Shown here: positions 52,034 through 63,228 of the stretch, one piece after another
Layout: the number at the start of each line of letters is the position of its first letter
Position numbering within the stretch: the first letter of the stretch is position 1
DNA from: Oscheius onirici
Taxonomy: Eukaryota > Nematoda > Chromadorea > Rhabditida > Rhabditidae
Length of the DNA stretch: 64,000 nt
Direction: 5' to 3'
Assembly: GCA_932521025.1 (NCBI GenBank)
Contig: OW051469.1
Span: 3,608,398 to 3,672,397 of the forward strand
Notes under the pieces: generated by a model
The model's input: only the letters and a program-made list of their open reading frames with translations
Told to the model about the DNA's origin: nothing
Databases searched by the model: none
Translations under genes and position numbers: made by a program

Positions 52034-52667
52034 ATGGTCTCGACGCTGAAGGAGATGCTGGACAAGATGATGCTCAGTCTGCCGGTTGGAGGAGTCATCG
52101 AACTCGAGATCAAATTCAAAAACTTGGCTCTATCGGACAACAAGGTGAAAAGGGAGAAGATGAGTCGCTCCAGGAGTCGTTCCAGCGGCTTGTCTAGGTA
52201 GGTTATTCTGTCTCTCTAACCCTCCCTCTCCTTCCAGAAATCCCTACCGTACCAGGAACTTTGCCACCGAGACGATCGGCTACTGTGACGAACAAGACAC
52301 CTATCTGTCGGTGGATATGAGAACGGACAGACTCTTCCCGTCAGCCGAGCTGATCAGAAAACAGTCTGTGAGCAGAGCCTCTGCCAAGAACAGACTGCGT
52401 CGTGCTGCCGAGAGAAAGATTGCTTCTAGAAGGAAGATTATTGACAGATCGGACCCCGACGAACTGCTGACCATGTACCCGGGAATAAAGAACAAGACGA
52501 GAAGATTCGAGTCCGATCCCAGAATGGACACTGCAGGCGCCTACTCGGATCTGGATCTCGACACGGACATCATCTTCCCGTCGGCCACAGTGATCCCAAA
52601 GAAAGCTAGCAGCTCGTCGTCCAGTGGATCCGTCTTCAGCTCCAATGGCAGCACCTACAACTTCTAA
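52034..52667 (+). CDS. Ser/Arg-rich protein of unknown function
   Basis: Exons 52034-52197 and 52238-52667 (intron 40 nt) give 197 residues. I recognise no family. The first 40 residues contain an amphipathic leucine-rich segment (LKEMLDKMMLSLPVGGVIEL). A Ser/Arg run follows (KMSRSRSRSSGLSR). The second exon has two similar blocks (DMRTDRLFPSAELIRK and DLDTDIIFPSATVIPK) that look like a short internal repeat, separated by a basic helix (RLRRAAERKIASRRKIID). The C-terminus is Ser-rich (SSSSSSGSVFSSNGS). The intron fits, and both exons stay open, so a real gene is likely. Nuclear or RNA-linked function is a guess from composition only. Poly(A) signal AATAAA near 52698. Confidence 0.7.
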
Positions 52668-53463
52668 AGAAGAAGACACTACGTTGTAGCTGCGAAAAAT
52701 AAATTCGTTAGAAAAGATCTGGTTCTTTTTTTTTCATAGATCGGTCAAAGTGATTCTGTTGTCCGACAATGAGAGAGTATCCAGCTTCCAGAAGTTTTAG
52801 GACAGAGAAACAGAGACATAAGAACAGCGACAGGTATACAGAGATAGTTTCACAGACTTCTGACGTGAGTATGTGGTTTCTCAACTCTAAGAAATTGGAC
52901 ACATGATAGAAGAATTCCTTTCCGATACCATAAAACCTCTATTAGAAGTCCCCCCCCCCCCCTTTCGAAAAATACGCAATTACGTACGCATTTTTTTCAG
53001 ATGGAAGGCGATAATTTTCAGCTTCACTATTATTTTTCCTAGATAGATATTGATGCTGGCTACCAGGGAAAAATGTAAAAAAAGTTGAAAAAATTTTCCT
53101 TCAACCCGAAAAAAATGCGTACGTAATTGCGTATTTTTCGAAAGGGGGGGGGGGGGGGGGTTCTAATAGAGGTTTTACGGTACCAACTCTCAAAAGTGCT
53201 GCCTTGGAAAAGCAGGAAACTTTTGGCGGGAAAGGTAGGAGGGGATCGCCTGGAGGAAAAACCCTTGGATCCCTGCCTTCCTTTTCCCCTGAACCTTCGA
53301 AATTTTATGCAAAAAGCAAACTTGTTAAAGTTTCGAATCAATTAGTTTGTGCTTTCAAAACTAAAGAAAGCAAAAAGTTACAAAACTTTGTAACAAAAAG
53401 AACAAAACTTTCCATAAAAAGGTAACTTTGAGTTCCAGAAGAAATCAGAGGTATTCAACGAGT
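52668..53463. other. Spacer with a palindromic MITE
   Basis: Contains the TA-flanked element annotated at 52927-53180. The remaining DNA is AT-rich without ORFs. Confidence 0.5.
52927..53180. mobile_element. Palindromic MITE with TA ends and C/G homopolymers
   Basis: Arms of about 70 bp. The left arm reads ACCTCTATTAGAA, a run of about 14 C, TTTCGAAAAATACGCAATTACG and TACGCATTTTT. The right arm is its reverse complement with a longer G run (about 18). Both outer ends are bounded by TA, as for Tc1/mariner-type MITEs. No ORF. Confidence 0.85.
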
Positions 53464-53964
53464 ATGTCTCCGCGTCTGCTGCTGCCTTTGGCTCTGCTCG
53501 TCTCCAGCTCTACGGCCCTCAAGTGCTGGCATCTGACCCAGGAAGTCGATCAGCGTGGAGTCCGTGACCGCGGTCTGATCGAGTGCTCTCCCTCCCAGTC
53601 GGCTTTCTGCATCTACAGCTCCGTCACTGCCTTCCTGCCGCGTGAACGAAGCCACTACCCCGTCCAGCTGGAAACGGCTCGCTGCAGCAATGGTCTCACC
53701 TACGAGGAGACGAAGAAGGATCGCTACCTCAATTTGACGCTAGACAATCTCTGCGACGGCAGTCTGCAACTTCCGCACAAGTGGCACTACACGCACATTC
53801 CGAAGAATGGAGAGGCCTACCAGCTCGTCGAGAGGCTTAATGAGGTTCGTTGCTGCACTACGGATGGATGCAACGGCGACGATTATCATAGGATTGGAGG
53901 CGGAAAAGAGGACAAGATGTGGTACAAGCAAGCTAGGAATTGGTTCCGAAGCTTTCTTGAATAA
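53464..53964 (+). CDS. Secreted Ly6/uPAR-like Cys-rich protein
   Basis: One exon, 166 residues, rare for this window. Signal peptide MSPRLLLPLALLVSSSTA, then a domain with about ten cysteines ending VRCCTTDGCNGDD. The CC-x-x-D-x-CN end is the hallmark of three-finger Ly6/uPAR domains, found in nematodes in many secreted or GPI-anchored proteins. A C-terminal region of about 30 residues (KEDKMWYKQARNWFRSF) is polar, not a GPI signal, so secretion is more likely. A GTTCCAG acceptor about 25 nt before the ATG could take the spliced leader. AATAAA overlaps the stop codon. The assignment rests on the Cys pattern only. Confidence 0.72.
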   Translation: MSPRLLLPLALLVSSSTALKCWHLTQEVDQRGVRDRGLIECSPSQSAFCIYSSVTAFLPRERSHYPVQLETARCSNGLTYEETKKDRYLNLTLDNLCDGSLQLPHKWHYTHIPKNGEAYQLVERLNEVRCCTTDGCNGDDYHRIGGGKEDKMWYKQARNWFRSFLE

Positions 53965-54672
53965 ATAGTTTTCGTAGGTTTGCCCCGGTGTTATTCTTTG
54001 TGCTTTGACCGATCTGTGAACCGACCTTCGCAATGCTTCTTGGCTATCGTATTCTCTCCTGTGACTTCTTCTCTTCTCCCTGTTCTGACAGTTGTTCTAC
54101 CCAATTCTGTCAGTCACTGGTTCAATCTGAACTGTATCGACTCGTCTAGTTCAGAGTCTTTCCAGATCTTTGTTCTGTCTACTCCTCAGTAAGGGTTTGA
54201 AACGTCATATCGGAGAAGTAGAGAGTGTCTGCGGATAGAACTCAAACTCTCCCACTTTGACTAAACTATCTTCCACCTGAACCGTCTTTTTCAATCCGAA
54301 CGGACTTTGCTATCAAATCTTCTTCCGTCGTCTGTTCTGCCAGCGTTGACATCTGTAATCGTTTCTGGTAGACGTGCTGACTACCGCTATCCCAACTGTG
54401 ACCTTTCCTCTTTTATCAACATAAGGGCTTCTGGCCGTTTTACTGGCTACCATAATCCCGACTGTACATCCAAAAGCGAATTATTTGTGACCGGTTTCTC
54501 AATTTACATGGTTCACTGTTGTTTTGTGCCTAGGGAGGGGCAGAAACTACAAATCTTGACAAGACTTGACAACTTTTGACAAGATCTACAGCTAAAATTC
54601 GACAAGTTGTCTTGTCAACTTGTTAACAAAGTCTCGCTTCTTGTCCTAGCCACACAGTTCGCTCTACAAGCT
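53965..54672. other. Intergenic region
   Basis: A roughly 30-bp TTGACAAGACTTGACAAC-like string near 54.56 kb is repetitive. No gene supported. Confidence 0.45.
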
Positions 54673-56780
54673 ATGGACCAGTTGGTGGACATCTCTCCGG
54701 AACAAGCGATGGAAATGGAAGAGGAGGACATTGTTGAAGGTGAGTTCGGGTAACGGGGACAGAAAAAAACCAACTTTTTTGATTTTCCAGACGCCTCCCA
54801 GTCTACCGTGTCTGATGTCTGCCCTCTTGGCATGTTCTCCTGTGACAGCTGCGTCATCAAGCCACGCTTCCAGACGGTCAGGATGCTGGAGGAACACATT
54901 GCCGTTCAGCACTTTTGCTTCAGCCCTTACGAGTTAGTTTTTTTCATCTCATTTTAATATAATTGCAGATGTCGCGAGTGTACTCTCTTCTTCGGCACTG
55001 AACCTGCTATCGTCGCCCACTTTCGTCACGTCCACGGTCAGCAGAAGTTCAGCTTCACCTTTCACTACACGCCCGACTGTGTCGATATCCGCGAGAAGAT
55101 CAAGAAACAGGTCGAGAGGAATATTCTGCATCCTTCCTCGGATCCGATCAACAGTATCGCCTCCGTCTCCGTGAAGCAGAAAATTGAAGATGATGTTCAA
55201 TCGAACGATCTGGAGAGCGAGGTTGATGTGAAGCCGGACGTTACTAAGTTGCTTGGATTCGGTATGTCACTCTGTCTCTCAAACAAATTTCAATTCAGCC
55301 CCGAAGATTGGTCCCATCGACCTGATTGAATTCGGCCCCAACTCCATCATTCACAACGCGGACACATTTGCCGAGGTGATGAAGAGAAACGACGAACTGA
55401 ATCGCCTGAAGGAAAAGAGGGAGAGCAAGCAGATCGAGTGTAAGCAGTGCGGCGTCATGGTCTGTCCTCTGACCACCAGTTTGATCTATCACGTCAATAA
55501 GCATCACACCAAGCTGCCGCTGTTCGAATGCAGTGCCTGTAACAAGACGTGGACGACATCTGTCAAATCTGACGTCGTTAAACACGTCCAGACGCATCAT
55601 CATGGCGACGAGAGCCTCATCATCAATCACAAGAACAACGTCAGAGAACAGATCCGTTCTTCGGTTCATCTCTGCTTCCCAGAGTGCAGAAAAGGTTGGT
55701 TTCTTAGTTCTTTAGACAGATCTGATTTTGCAGTCGCCATTTACACCCACCCACCTGCTGAAACTTGTCCCTTGATCCCAGCCTCGAAGACTGATTCCGT
55801 CGAATATTTTGGGCCCTACGACGATCCGAAGAGGAGCGACGAAAATGAGCAGAATACCGTCGAGTGTCAGGTGTGCAACATGAGGGTCAACAGAGACTGG
55901 GATAGACGCTTCTACCATGTCAATGTGAAACATAGCCGGCTGACGCTCTTCGAATGTTCCGGCTGTGGCCAGAAGTGGTGCACACCCAAGAAACAGAAGA
56001 TAATCGAGCATGTCATGAAGCATCACGACGGCGACAAGAGCCTCATCATCGACCACAAGGACCGTGTCAGACCGCAGCTCAAGGAATTTGTCCAGCTCTG
56101 TTTTCCGATGATCAGAAAGTGTCAGTTTCTTGATTGTTTAGTGACAGAGACCAACAAATTTTCCAGCTACCCCCAAGCCCAAGTTGACCGTGATTGATCC
56201 GGAGGATGACTCTACCGACGACTCCACTCTCCCAAACGATGACACGTTGATGGAGCTCATTAAGAGAAACGATGAAATGATGAGCCAGGAATGTGCTCTC
56301 AAGAAGGTCGAATGCAGGACGTGCGGATCAAAGGTCGGAGACAATTCGAGCAGCCGTAACGCTCATGCCAATACGCAACACATCAAGCTTCCGCTCTTTG
56401 AATGTGCCGGCTGTGGCGAAAAATGGTGTTCGCCTGCGAAGAGTAATGTCATCACTCACGTTCGGATGTGTCATGACGGTGATGATAGCCTCATCATTGA
56501 TCACAGGGACCGTGTCAGACCGCAGCTAAGAGTTATGGTGGAGCTCTGTTTCCCGAAGGACAAAAATGGTTAGTTTTGATTATTCTTGAGAATGACTCTT
56601 CTCTTAGAATCGGCTAGTCAAGAAAACGCCTTCGAGACTGACGATTTTGAAGAGGACGAGGTTGGCAGAAAGGCTCCAATTCGCAAGTACGAAGAGGTCG
56701 AAGAGGGAGAGCTGCTCGACGAGGACGACCTTCCTCCGACGATGAAGAAAATCCGCGCATTTGACGGCCACACATTCTGA
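54673..56780 (+). CDS. Multi zinc-finger protein with a three-fold internal repeat
   Basis: Seven exons (54673-54739, 54791-54932, 54969-55261, 55299-55694, 55734-56120, 56167-56568, 56608-56780) give 619 residues. A leading finger pair (FSCDSCVIK..EEHIAVQH and YECRECTLF..HFRHVH) is followed by three repeats, each about 130 residues and each in its own exon. Each repeat holds two fingers: CxxC..H(V/A)N(x)3H followed by LFECSGCGQKWC..HVMKHH. It then adds the unusual tail DGDxSLIIDHKDRVRPQL..LCFP. The C-terminus is acidic (EEVEEGELLDEDDLPP) and may activate transcription. The one-repeat-per-exon layout points to exon duplication. I do not recognise an orthologue; DNA or RNA binding in the nucleus is inferred from the fingers. 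Confidence 0.85.
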
Positions 56781-57359
56781 AGAACTCCTACAACTGTTCC
56801 TCTTCTCCCTTTCTTTTTATGATGCTTTTTTTTTCTTTGAAGTATAAATACTGAAAGTTTTGGCTATTCCCTTAATTTTTCCAGACGTCCTTGTTCTCAC
56901 CGCCGAGCGCCATAACTGGAGTTTCAATTTTTGTCTGTCGCTCTCGTGTCAACTATAATATCTGTTGCGAACTGACCCCGGCCGAAAAAATCGGAACAGC
57001 GTGCAACTTTGGCGACAGCCAGGTGGTGCCGGCTGCACTTCTCAGCCGACGAACGACGTTCCGCCAGTTTCGGAGAAAGAGATTCGAGGACTTTTCAGAA
57101 CGAACGGTTTTCCTGTTGGAAGGATGAATTGTAGAGAAGAAACTTTAAATAGAACCAGAAACCCACTATATAAAATATCTAACCTACAAAAAAGTATAAC
57201 GGAGTTTGGGATCGCACAATTTTGTTCAACATATACTTCGATAAGTTTTTTTCGCCTACAACAGTATCACTTTCATTCTCGCCATGTAAACGACACAAAA
57301 AACGACCGCACGAGTGGTCGACAGTGTAACGACGCTGTCGGCGGTCTTTCCTTCCAACT
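56781..57359. other. Intergenic region
   Basis: Includes the 3'UTR of the zinc-finger gene and the promoter of the four-TM gene. The stretch before 57.35 kb has a CGACNxxGTCG-like palindrome (GTGGTCGACAGTGTAACGAC..GTCG). No gene supported. Confidence 0.45.
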
Positions 57360-58369
57360 ATGCCGTTCTACAACATAAATTCTGAGGCCAAAAAATGGAT
57401 TCTTTGTGAGCTTATAGTTTCATTCTCTGGCTGGATTTTAATGATCGTGGGTTACTATTCTATCACGTGGATAACTGTATCAGACTTTCTGGAAGCGACT
57501 GAATTCCAGGTTTGATGGTAGATTGAATCAGAAAATGGTTGTAGAGAGGCCTGGATATAGACTGTTTCATTGGCATGAACGAATCGGCGTGTTTCCCCTG
57601 GGGGACTGGAAGTAGTCAGTTCCAGGAGCCGTTCAATGAAGCAGTAGAACCAGGTTTCGGTGGGTTTTTATACATTCACAACCGAGAGCTTACCGGTCTA
57701 ACTTTACAAATATTACAGGCATGAAGTTACAGTAACTCGCACTTATCCTAAAAATTTCTCCGGATGCTGATTTCGAACTGTCCCTAACCATTTTAGGATA
57801 AACGCAGGGCAAATATGTGTTACTGTAGCTTGTGGCTTGAAATACTGTAGAGGTTACTGTACTCACCAAGGCTTGTCCAAAAATGTACCGAACATTACTG
57901 AACTTTTCCAGAAGCTTATCTGTCCCTCTACTGCGCCCGGGTTCTTTTACCTTTTCTTCCAATTTCTCTCCTCATCCCACTGTACACAAAGTATCGATTC
58001 GGATCGAAGCTGGGACGATACCCTCTAGCTTTTCTTGTGATTTCACCAGGTTTCTAATTTTTTTAAACAAAAGTCAATTTTCAGCCTTTGTCTTCGTAGT
58101 ACTTGTAGTTTCTCTGATGATCAGTCGGTTCATTCCAGAGAGGGTAGTCATGAGTATTCCTGTCGGATATAGGGTAAGAGAGATAAGAAGACTTTTTGAA
58201 ACATTTTCAGATATCCTTTGGATGCAGCTTCTTTCTCTTTATTACTGGATCCTTCGTCCTGTGGTCTATCGGTTTCTGTCGCTGTTGCCATCATGAAAAA
58301 TTAACTCATCCTGATAGCAGAGAGATGGAAGAACTCCATTCGCCTCCCCCGAGATATCTAAACAAATAA
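57360..58369 (+). CDS. Four-transmembrane claudin/PMP22-like protein
   Basis: Five exons (57360-57509, 57545-57653, 57912-58049, 58085-58173, 58211-58369) give 214 residues. The four hydrophobic segments are ELIVSFSGWILMIVGYYSI, RVLLPFLPISLLIPLY, LAFLVISPAFVFVVLVVSLMI and ISFGCSFFLFITGSFVLWSIG. The first extracellular loop has two cysteines (DCFIGMNESACF) and the last TM ends in GFCRCCHH, as in tetraspan membrane proteins of the claudin/PMP22 superfamily. The claudin W-GLW-C-C signature is not clear, so this is a structural rather than sequence assignment. Intron 1 is 35 nt. AATAAA overlaps the stop. The third exon was chosen because it keeps phase with both neighbours. Confidence 0.72.
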
Positions 58370-59946
58370 ACGCAGTCCCTTTCGAACGGTTTCTGCAAAA
58401 ACGAAAAGGAACACCCGAACTTCCATCTTGGCAACATTTCAGTCCACGACCGATTGACGCCCGACGTTCCACTTTTTCTCTGGTATGTACTGTTCGCGGA
58501 TATCGTGACCCTGACGCGAGAAAAAAGTACAGAAGGCAACTTGGAATTAGTCAGGGTGTGTCCCAGGAAACTATTTCGTGGGTCACGTTGCTGGGGAATC
58601 AACGCGGCCAATTTTGGGACGTAATGGGCGAAGAGGGTCCAGTAGTAGTGGGAGACGAGTTTTTGGTGGGAATTGTATCATTGATGAGTCAGAGTCAGAA
58701 AGGTTTTTTGGACAAGAATCTCTGACTCTCTCTCGGTCTCTCCATTTCGAAATCTCATATCGCAACTGTCCGAGACGGTCAGTTTAGCAATTTTCACTTC
58801 TCACAAAAGCTGGTCACCAAAAATCAAGGAGACACGACAAGTCTGATCAGTGCTGCAAGTCACAAAATTGTGCTCATCTCACAGATATAGGGAGAACTTC
58901 ATTCCCTCTAGTAAATTCAGTAGTCTAACTGTCCGTCCCATACTCTTGCCCTGACCCAATAACCTGACCTGTACTCTCAGCCACGGCACAGTACAAGTCT
59001 CTCTCTGTCGCTCCAAAGTACATCATCATCTTTATCCAAAAGCCTATCCACTCCCTCCCGAAAGAAATCTTGCGATTAGTTGCAAGAAGTCTCAGCGTCG
59101 AAGAGGCCACCGGTCGGTGACCATGTGACTTTTTAGGACGAACACACATGCGGTCTCTTGAAAAAAATTGACGTGACAGATTGGGCGAAAAAGAGCAGTC
59201 TGTGGCTGTTCACGTGATGGGAGAAGGAAAAGTCTGATGAGAAGCTGTAGTAAGGGTAGAGAGGCAGAGTACAAGCACTGGAACCTCTACAGATGCTAAT
59301 TACCAAAGAGTCTGGAAGTGCTAGGATCACCTACTCTGATCCTCTTGACCCATCCGACTCTAGATACACTAGATTTGAACCATCGGTTTATTCCGATCTA
59401 GAGAGATAGACCTCCCAATACAGTACTCAAGTGGGACTGGAAAACTACTGTAACTTCCTGGAAACAGTCTGGATTCAACTATCTGGTACCACATAGTAAA
59501 GACATGACTTTCTATCGGTTGACTTATCTTGTGAGTCTCTGAATGCACTGAAACAGGAACCACAAAGGAACACAGGAATCCGGAAACTTCCAGGAATTCT
59601 CTGTCCGACTCTTTCGAATATTGTAGTAGGCAAGGAGGTACTGTAGGCTCCGGGTTCTACTCTCAAACAAAAATTGACTCTTTTCACTTTGTACCGTTTG
59701 ACCAAGAATTATGTATATACTGGAGCTGAACTACTGATTCACAGTAACCATGACTGTTCTATAGGAATAATTTCTGTGCTCTTTCCGAGACAGTAGTCAA
59801 GAAGGAACAGGCTACTATAACTTCTGGGTATCAGTCTAGTCTGGTAGAAAGTACTCAAGAGAATAGAGTTTCTCTTCACTCAAGCTCTCAAGTTTCTCAT
59901 CAAAACTTCCTTGATTGTCAATGCTCAAATTTTTGTTCAAAAGATT
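58370..59946. other. Region without a supported gene between the four-TM gene and arm A'
   Basis: Only short shadow frames; nothing with splice sites or family similarity. Confidence 0.45.
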
Positions 59947-60693
59947 CTTGATTGCTTTGTTTTTCAAAACAAAACAAAAAAAACTAGACGTTTCCACAAA
60001 TGCCAGAACAATTAGTCCATTAGCAACAGTCCGGAAGGTTCGTGATGCTGCTCGTCTTGACTTTGCTGCAAATAGTTCTACTCTCGGCCACTCTCCAACT
60101 CTACTGTAGCGGAAAGAAGAAGAAGACTTCCGGACGAGAGGCTTCGAAGACGTCGTTGAAGAAGACGACAACTGGGAAGACGATGGCCAGCAAGATGGCG
60201 AAACTCCAGTCGATCAGGAAGGAAGCGTCCGTGAAGGAGCCAATCAAGTCGGTCAGCAAGGGCGACACGGACACGGAGACGAAGCCGTCGGAACACAAGG
60301 GCAAGACGGCGGGTTTGACGGAGCAGACACAGACGGACGTGGAGCAGAAGCCGGAGGTCGAGCAGCAGAAGAAGGAGGAGGAAGAGGTCAAGGTGAAACA
60401 GAAGACGGAAGAAAAGAAGGAAGAGGAACAGATCAAAAAGGCCTCGGAGATCAAGAAGCCCGAGCCACCGACTCCACCAGCTCCGCCGGCAGTCATTTCA
60501 CCGGCTCCGATTCCGGAGAAGAAGGTCACCAAGCCGGGCTTTGTCAACAATCCGGTTGTGACGCCTGTGACGGACGAGTATCCGACGGATGACGAGGAAG
60601 AGACGAAGAAAAAGGAAGAAGAGGCCGCCAAGCAGGAGAAGAAGCTCAACATGACCCAGGCCGACGTCGAAAAGACCAAGGCTTAGAGGTGAC
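59947..60693 (+). repeat. Inverted duplication arm A' (right)
   Basis: Reverse copy of 37435-38181, nearly identical, spanning the whole Lys/Glu-rich gene and its short upstream region. Similarity ends near CTTGATTGCTTTG on the left and just after the stop codon on the right, where the 3' flanks differ. Confidence 0.9.
60045..60686 (+). CDS. Lys/Glu-rich protein with N-terminal hydrophobic signal, copy 2
   Basis: Same 213-residue architecture as the copy at 37444-38085: hydrophobic start, CSGKKKK junction, Lys/Thr-rich, Glu/Lys-rich, Pro-rich and charged C-terminal parts. Differs by Gly for Ala near residue 86 and ends in Ala instead of Thr. Here AATAAA follows 19 nt after the stop (60698), whereas the other copy has its own different 3' end, so each gene acquired a separate terminator. 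Family unknown. Confidence 0.7.
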   Translation: MLLVLTLLQIVLLSATLQLYCSGKKKKTSGREASKTSLKKTTTGKTMASKMAKLQSIRKEASVKEPIKSVSKGDTDTETKPSEHKGKTAGLTEQTQTDVEQKPEVEQQKKEEEEVKVKQKTEEKKEEEQIKKASEIKKPEPPTPPAPPAVISPAPIPEKKVTKPGFVNNPVVTPVTDEYPTDDEEETKKKEEEAAKQEKKLNMTQADVEKTKA

Positions 60694-62936
60694 GACATAA
60701 ATAAACGAATTGGATTCCAGGTATGTGGTGTTGCCTTTGTTCAGTAGCACTGTCTCTCTCCGTTCTTTTTGTTGTCTATCTTTTACTAGTAGACGAAAAA
60801 ACCGGAAGTTTCAGCCCGTGTCTTGACGCCTATGTGTTGTATGTGCTTTGGCCAGACAGTCGGCTACTCCTATAGCAACTTTCGGTTCCCCGAACGGTTC
60901 AGTTGACTAATTCGGACAGGCAGCACCAGATATTCCGTCTGCAGAAAGTCCCTTGACGAAAAAAGAAGCCTCCAAAACAAAAACTGATATTTTTTCCAAA
61001 GAGAAGCACTTGCAGTCCATCTAGTATCGGATTCGCATAATTTCAAACAAGGGAGAATTTCCGAGAGAATCCCAAAGATGCTCGCCTTTCTTTTTGTCCG
61101 TTCCCCCACTTGACAAAAAACGCCTATCACTTCCATCTTCTCTTTCACGAGGTGGCACAAAAAAACCGGACGACGAGACAGTTTTTGGGACCTACAGTAG
61201 GCACTCGGTGGTCTTTCGTTGAAAAACCACGTCGGGCACAAGGTCGCAAAAAACCAAAGAAGGCAACTTTGAGATAACTGGTTCAGAGAAGCGGAAGGTG
61301 GAATTAGCGGCAAAAAAATGGATGATCTTTGATGACGCAAAGCTATCAGGACTACAGTATCCTGAAGAAGACAGAGAGGCTTGTGAGACTCTTGTTATAA
61401 GACAAGAAGCAGTTCTAGACTCCTTACTGTTTAACCGCTAAAACGTAGCTAACCGCTCAATCATTTTTGTAGCCGTCCGTTCTCTTAGGGAAAGTACCAA
61501 AATTCAACTTTAACACATGAGCAAGTTCTGTGGTAAATTTGAATCCAGACGACTGACTTTTAAGTGAACTAACAAGAGTCCAGACAGTTTATGTCAGACG
61601 GTGCTGCCAAACGCTGCGTACCTTTCGTTACGCGAAATTGCGTACCCAATTTTATGTAAAATTTAATGGAATTGTGGTAGCAAACGCAACATGGCTATAC
61701 TTAAGGGTGGTAGACCGAAACCCCGCCAACCAAAAAGGGGTAACCGAAACCCCGCGGGGTTTCAGTTACTGTCGCTGGGTTTGGGTTACCGTTCCCTAAA
61801 TCCAATAACAGTGCATATATTATGACTACAGAGATCCAGTAAAGAACGGGCAACAGTCTGCTTTTAGTGATAGCCTAAGCCTTTAAAAAGGAGTTATCAC
61901 TCTTGATGCGCACCCTCGTTTGGGCCGCAGATGTTAGAATTTTCTGAGAACAGTATGTAACAGTGACATGCTTAGGCGAAGGGTAGCTCAAACCCCGCGA
62001 CGGTAAACGAAACCCTGCAGGGTTTCTGGCCTTTTTCCGAGTGAGGAATTCTACAGCACCGAGATGAATGAATTGGCAAAAGGAAATGGAAGGAATGAAC
62101 TAACAATAAGGGAGGGATTGGGGGACTGGGTGGGGTTGTACTACTGATTGAAGGGACCAGTTGGATGCGGCTGTAAACAACCAAGACAAGTCCAGGAAGA
62201 AAAGGGAGAAAGACTTTGGCCAGTTTTCTCGCTGCTTCGCTGTTTTTTTTCTTGCATTGATGTTTTGTCTGGATTTGGCTTTCCATCAAATCCCTTTACA
62301 TTGTTTCGAAACCCCTGCTACCTGATCTGGCCACTCTCGCTCCCCAATGATAACAGATATTTCAACGGGAGAGATTGGTCATAGGTCAACCCACTTTTTT
62401 ATAGAGAGCAAACCCCATGACAGAAAGAGGAAGAAACATGTGCGAAAATCCAGGTACTTGTGACCCATAAAAGTGCACTCGTGTCCCCGGTACGGTATGT
62501 GTTGAAAAGGGTGATGGATGTGTTCGAAAGTGCAACGGTGGTGTGGGCGTTCTAAAAGTGCACCAACAGTTCGACTAGCTTGCCCTTTGAGAGGCATGCG
62601 CACTTTTCTCCTGTCTCTCTCTCTCCGTATCTTTAAAGACGCTGCACTTTTTTGCATTTTGCAGATTCTAAATGACTCACCTCTTCAGTACAACTTACCT
62701 GACCTAATTGTAAGTTTTTAGCGGTCCAAAAGTTTCCATGCTTGAAAGTAGTCGTCCTTACGATTCTAGACAGATCTTTTCAGCCCGGTTTTTCAGACTA
62801 GTGGGTCTAGCATTCTTTCAGACCAGTGACGTAAATATCAGTCTTTATTTTTCAGCTTTAGAAGAATCTGTGTTATTCACAAATTATTCGGACCTGGCTA
62901 GTATTTCTGGTAACCCTTCATTACTTTGGTTGCATC
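60694..62936. other. Region without a supported gene
   Basis: A 156-codon minus frame at 60.87-61.34 kb lacks any support. At 61.70-62.03 kb a short sequence with AAACCCCGC and its inverse (CCGCGGGGTTTC) is repeated about four times; it may be a small foldback element. Confidence 0.4.
61705..62032. repeat. AAACCCCGC repeat cluster
   Basis: ACCGAAACCCCGC occurs near 61.71 and 61.75 kb, the second copy running into a perfect palindrome (AAACCCCGCGGGGTTT). Similar ACGAAACCCTGCAGGGTTTC lies at 62.01 kb and CTCAAACCCCGC at 61.99 kb. Looks like two ends of one element. Confidence 0.55.
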
Positions 62937-63220
62937 TAGGCATGGGAACGGGCCGGGCCTGGTCCGGCCCTGGTCCGGCCCACCAGGGCCCGCTCCCCAG
63001 ACTTGGCCAACGGACCGGGATCAGACCAAAAATGAAGCTGGTCATATTACAGTGCATTTCAGCGTATTTTAGAACTAAATAGATGAATAGTAATATTGTT
63101 ATATTTTGCTGACCTTTTTCACTAAAAATGATGAGAAAATGCACATTTTGGTAAAAAAACACCCCTTTTTTCTAAAAATTTTCCAAATCTCGGCCCAGGC
63201 CCGGCCCGCTCCCATGCCTA
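62937..63220. mobile_element. hAT-like MITE, GC-rich ends
   Basis: Starts TAGGCATGGGAACGGGCCGG and ends with the reverse complement (CCGGCCCGCTCCCATGCCTA). Flanked by the direct 8-mer GTTGCATC at 62929-62936 and 63221-63228. Subterminal GGCCCGG/CCGGGCC palindromes, AT-rich centre, no ORF. 284 bp. Confidence 0.88.
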
Positions 63221-63228
63221 GTTGCATC

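Noticed and set aside
60870-61340. 156-codon minus frame
   Set aside because: No start context, family match or splice sites; composition like other random frames in AT-rich DNA.
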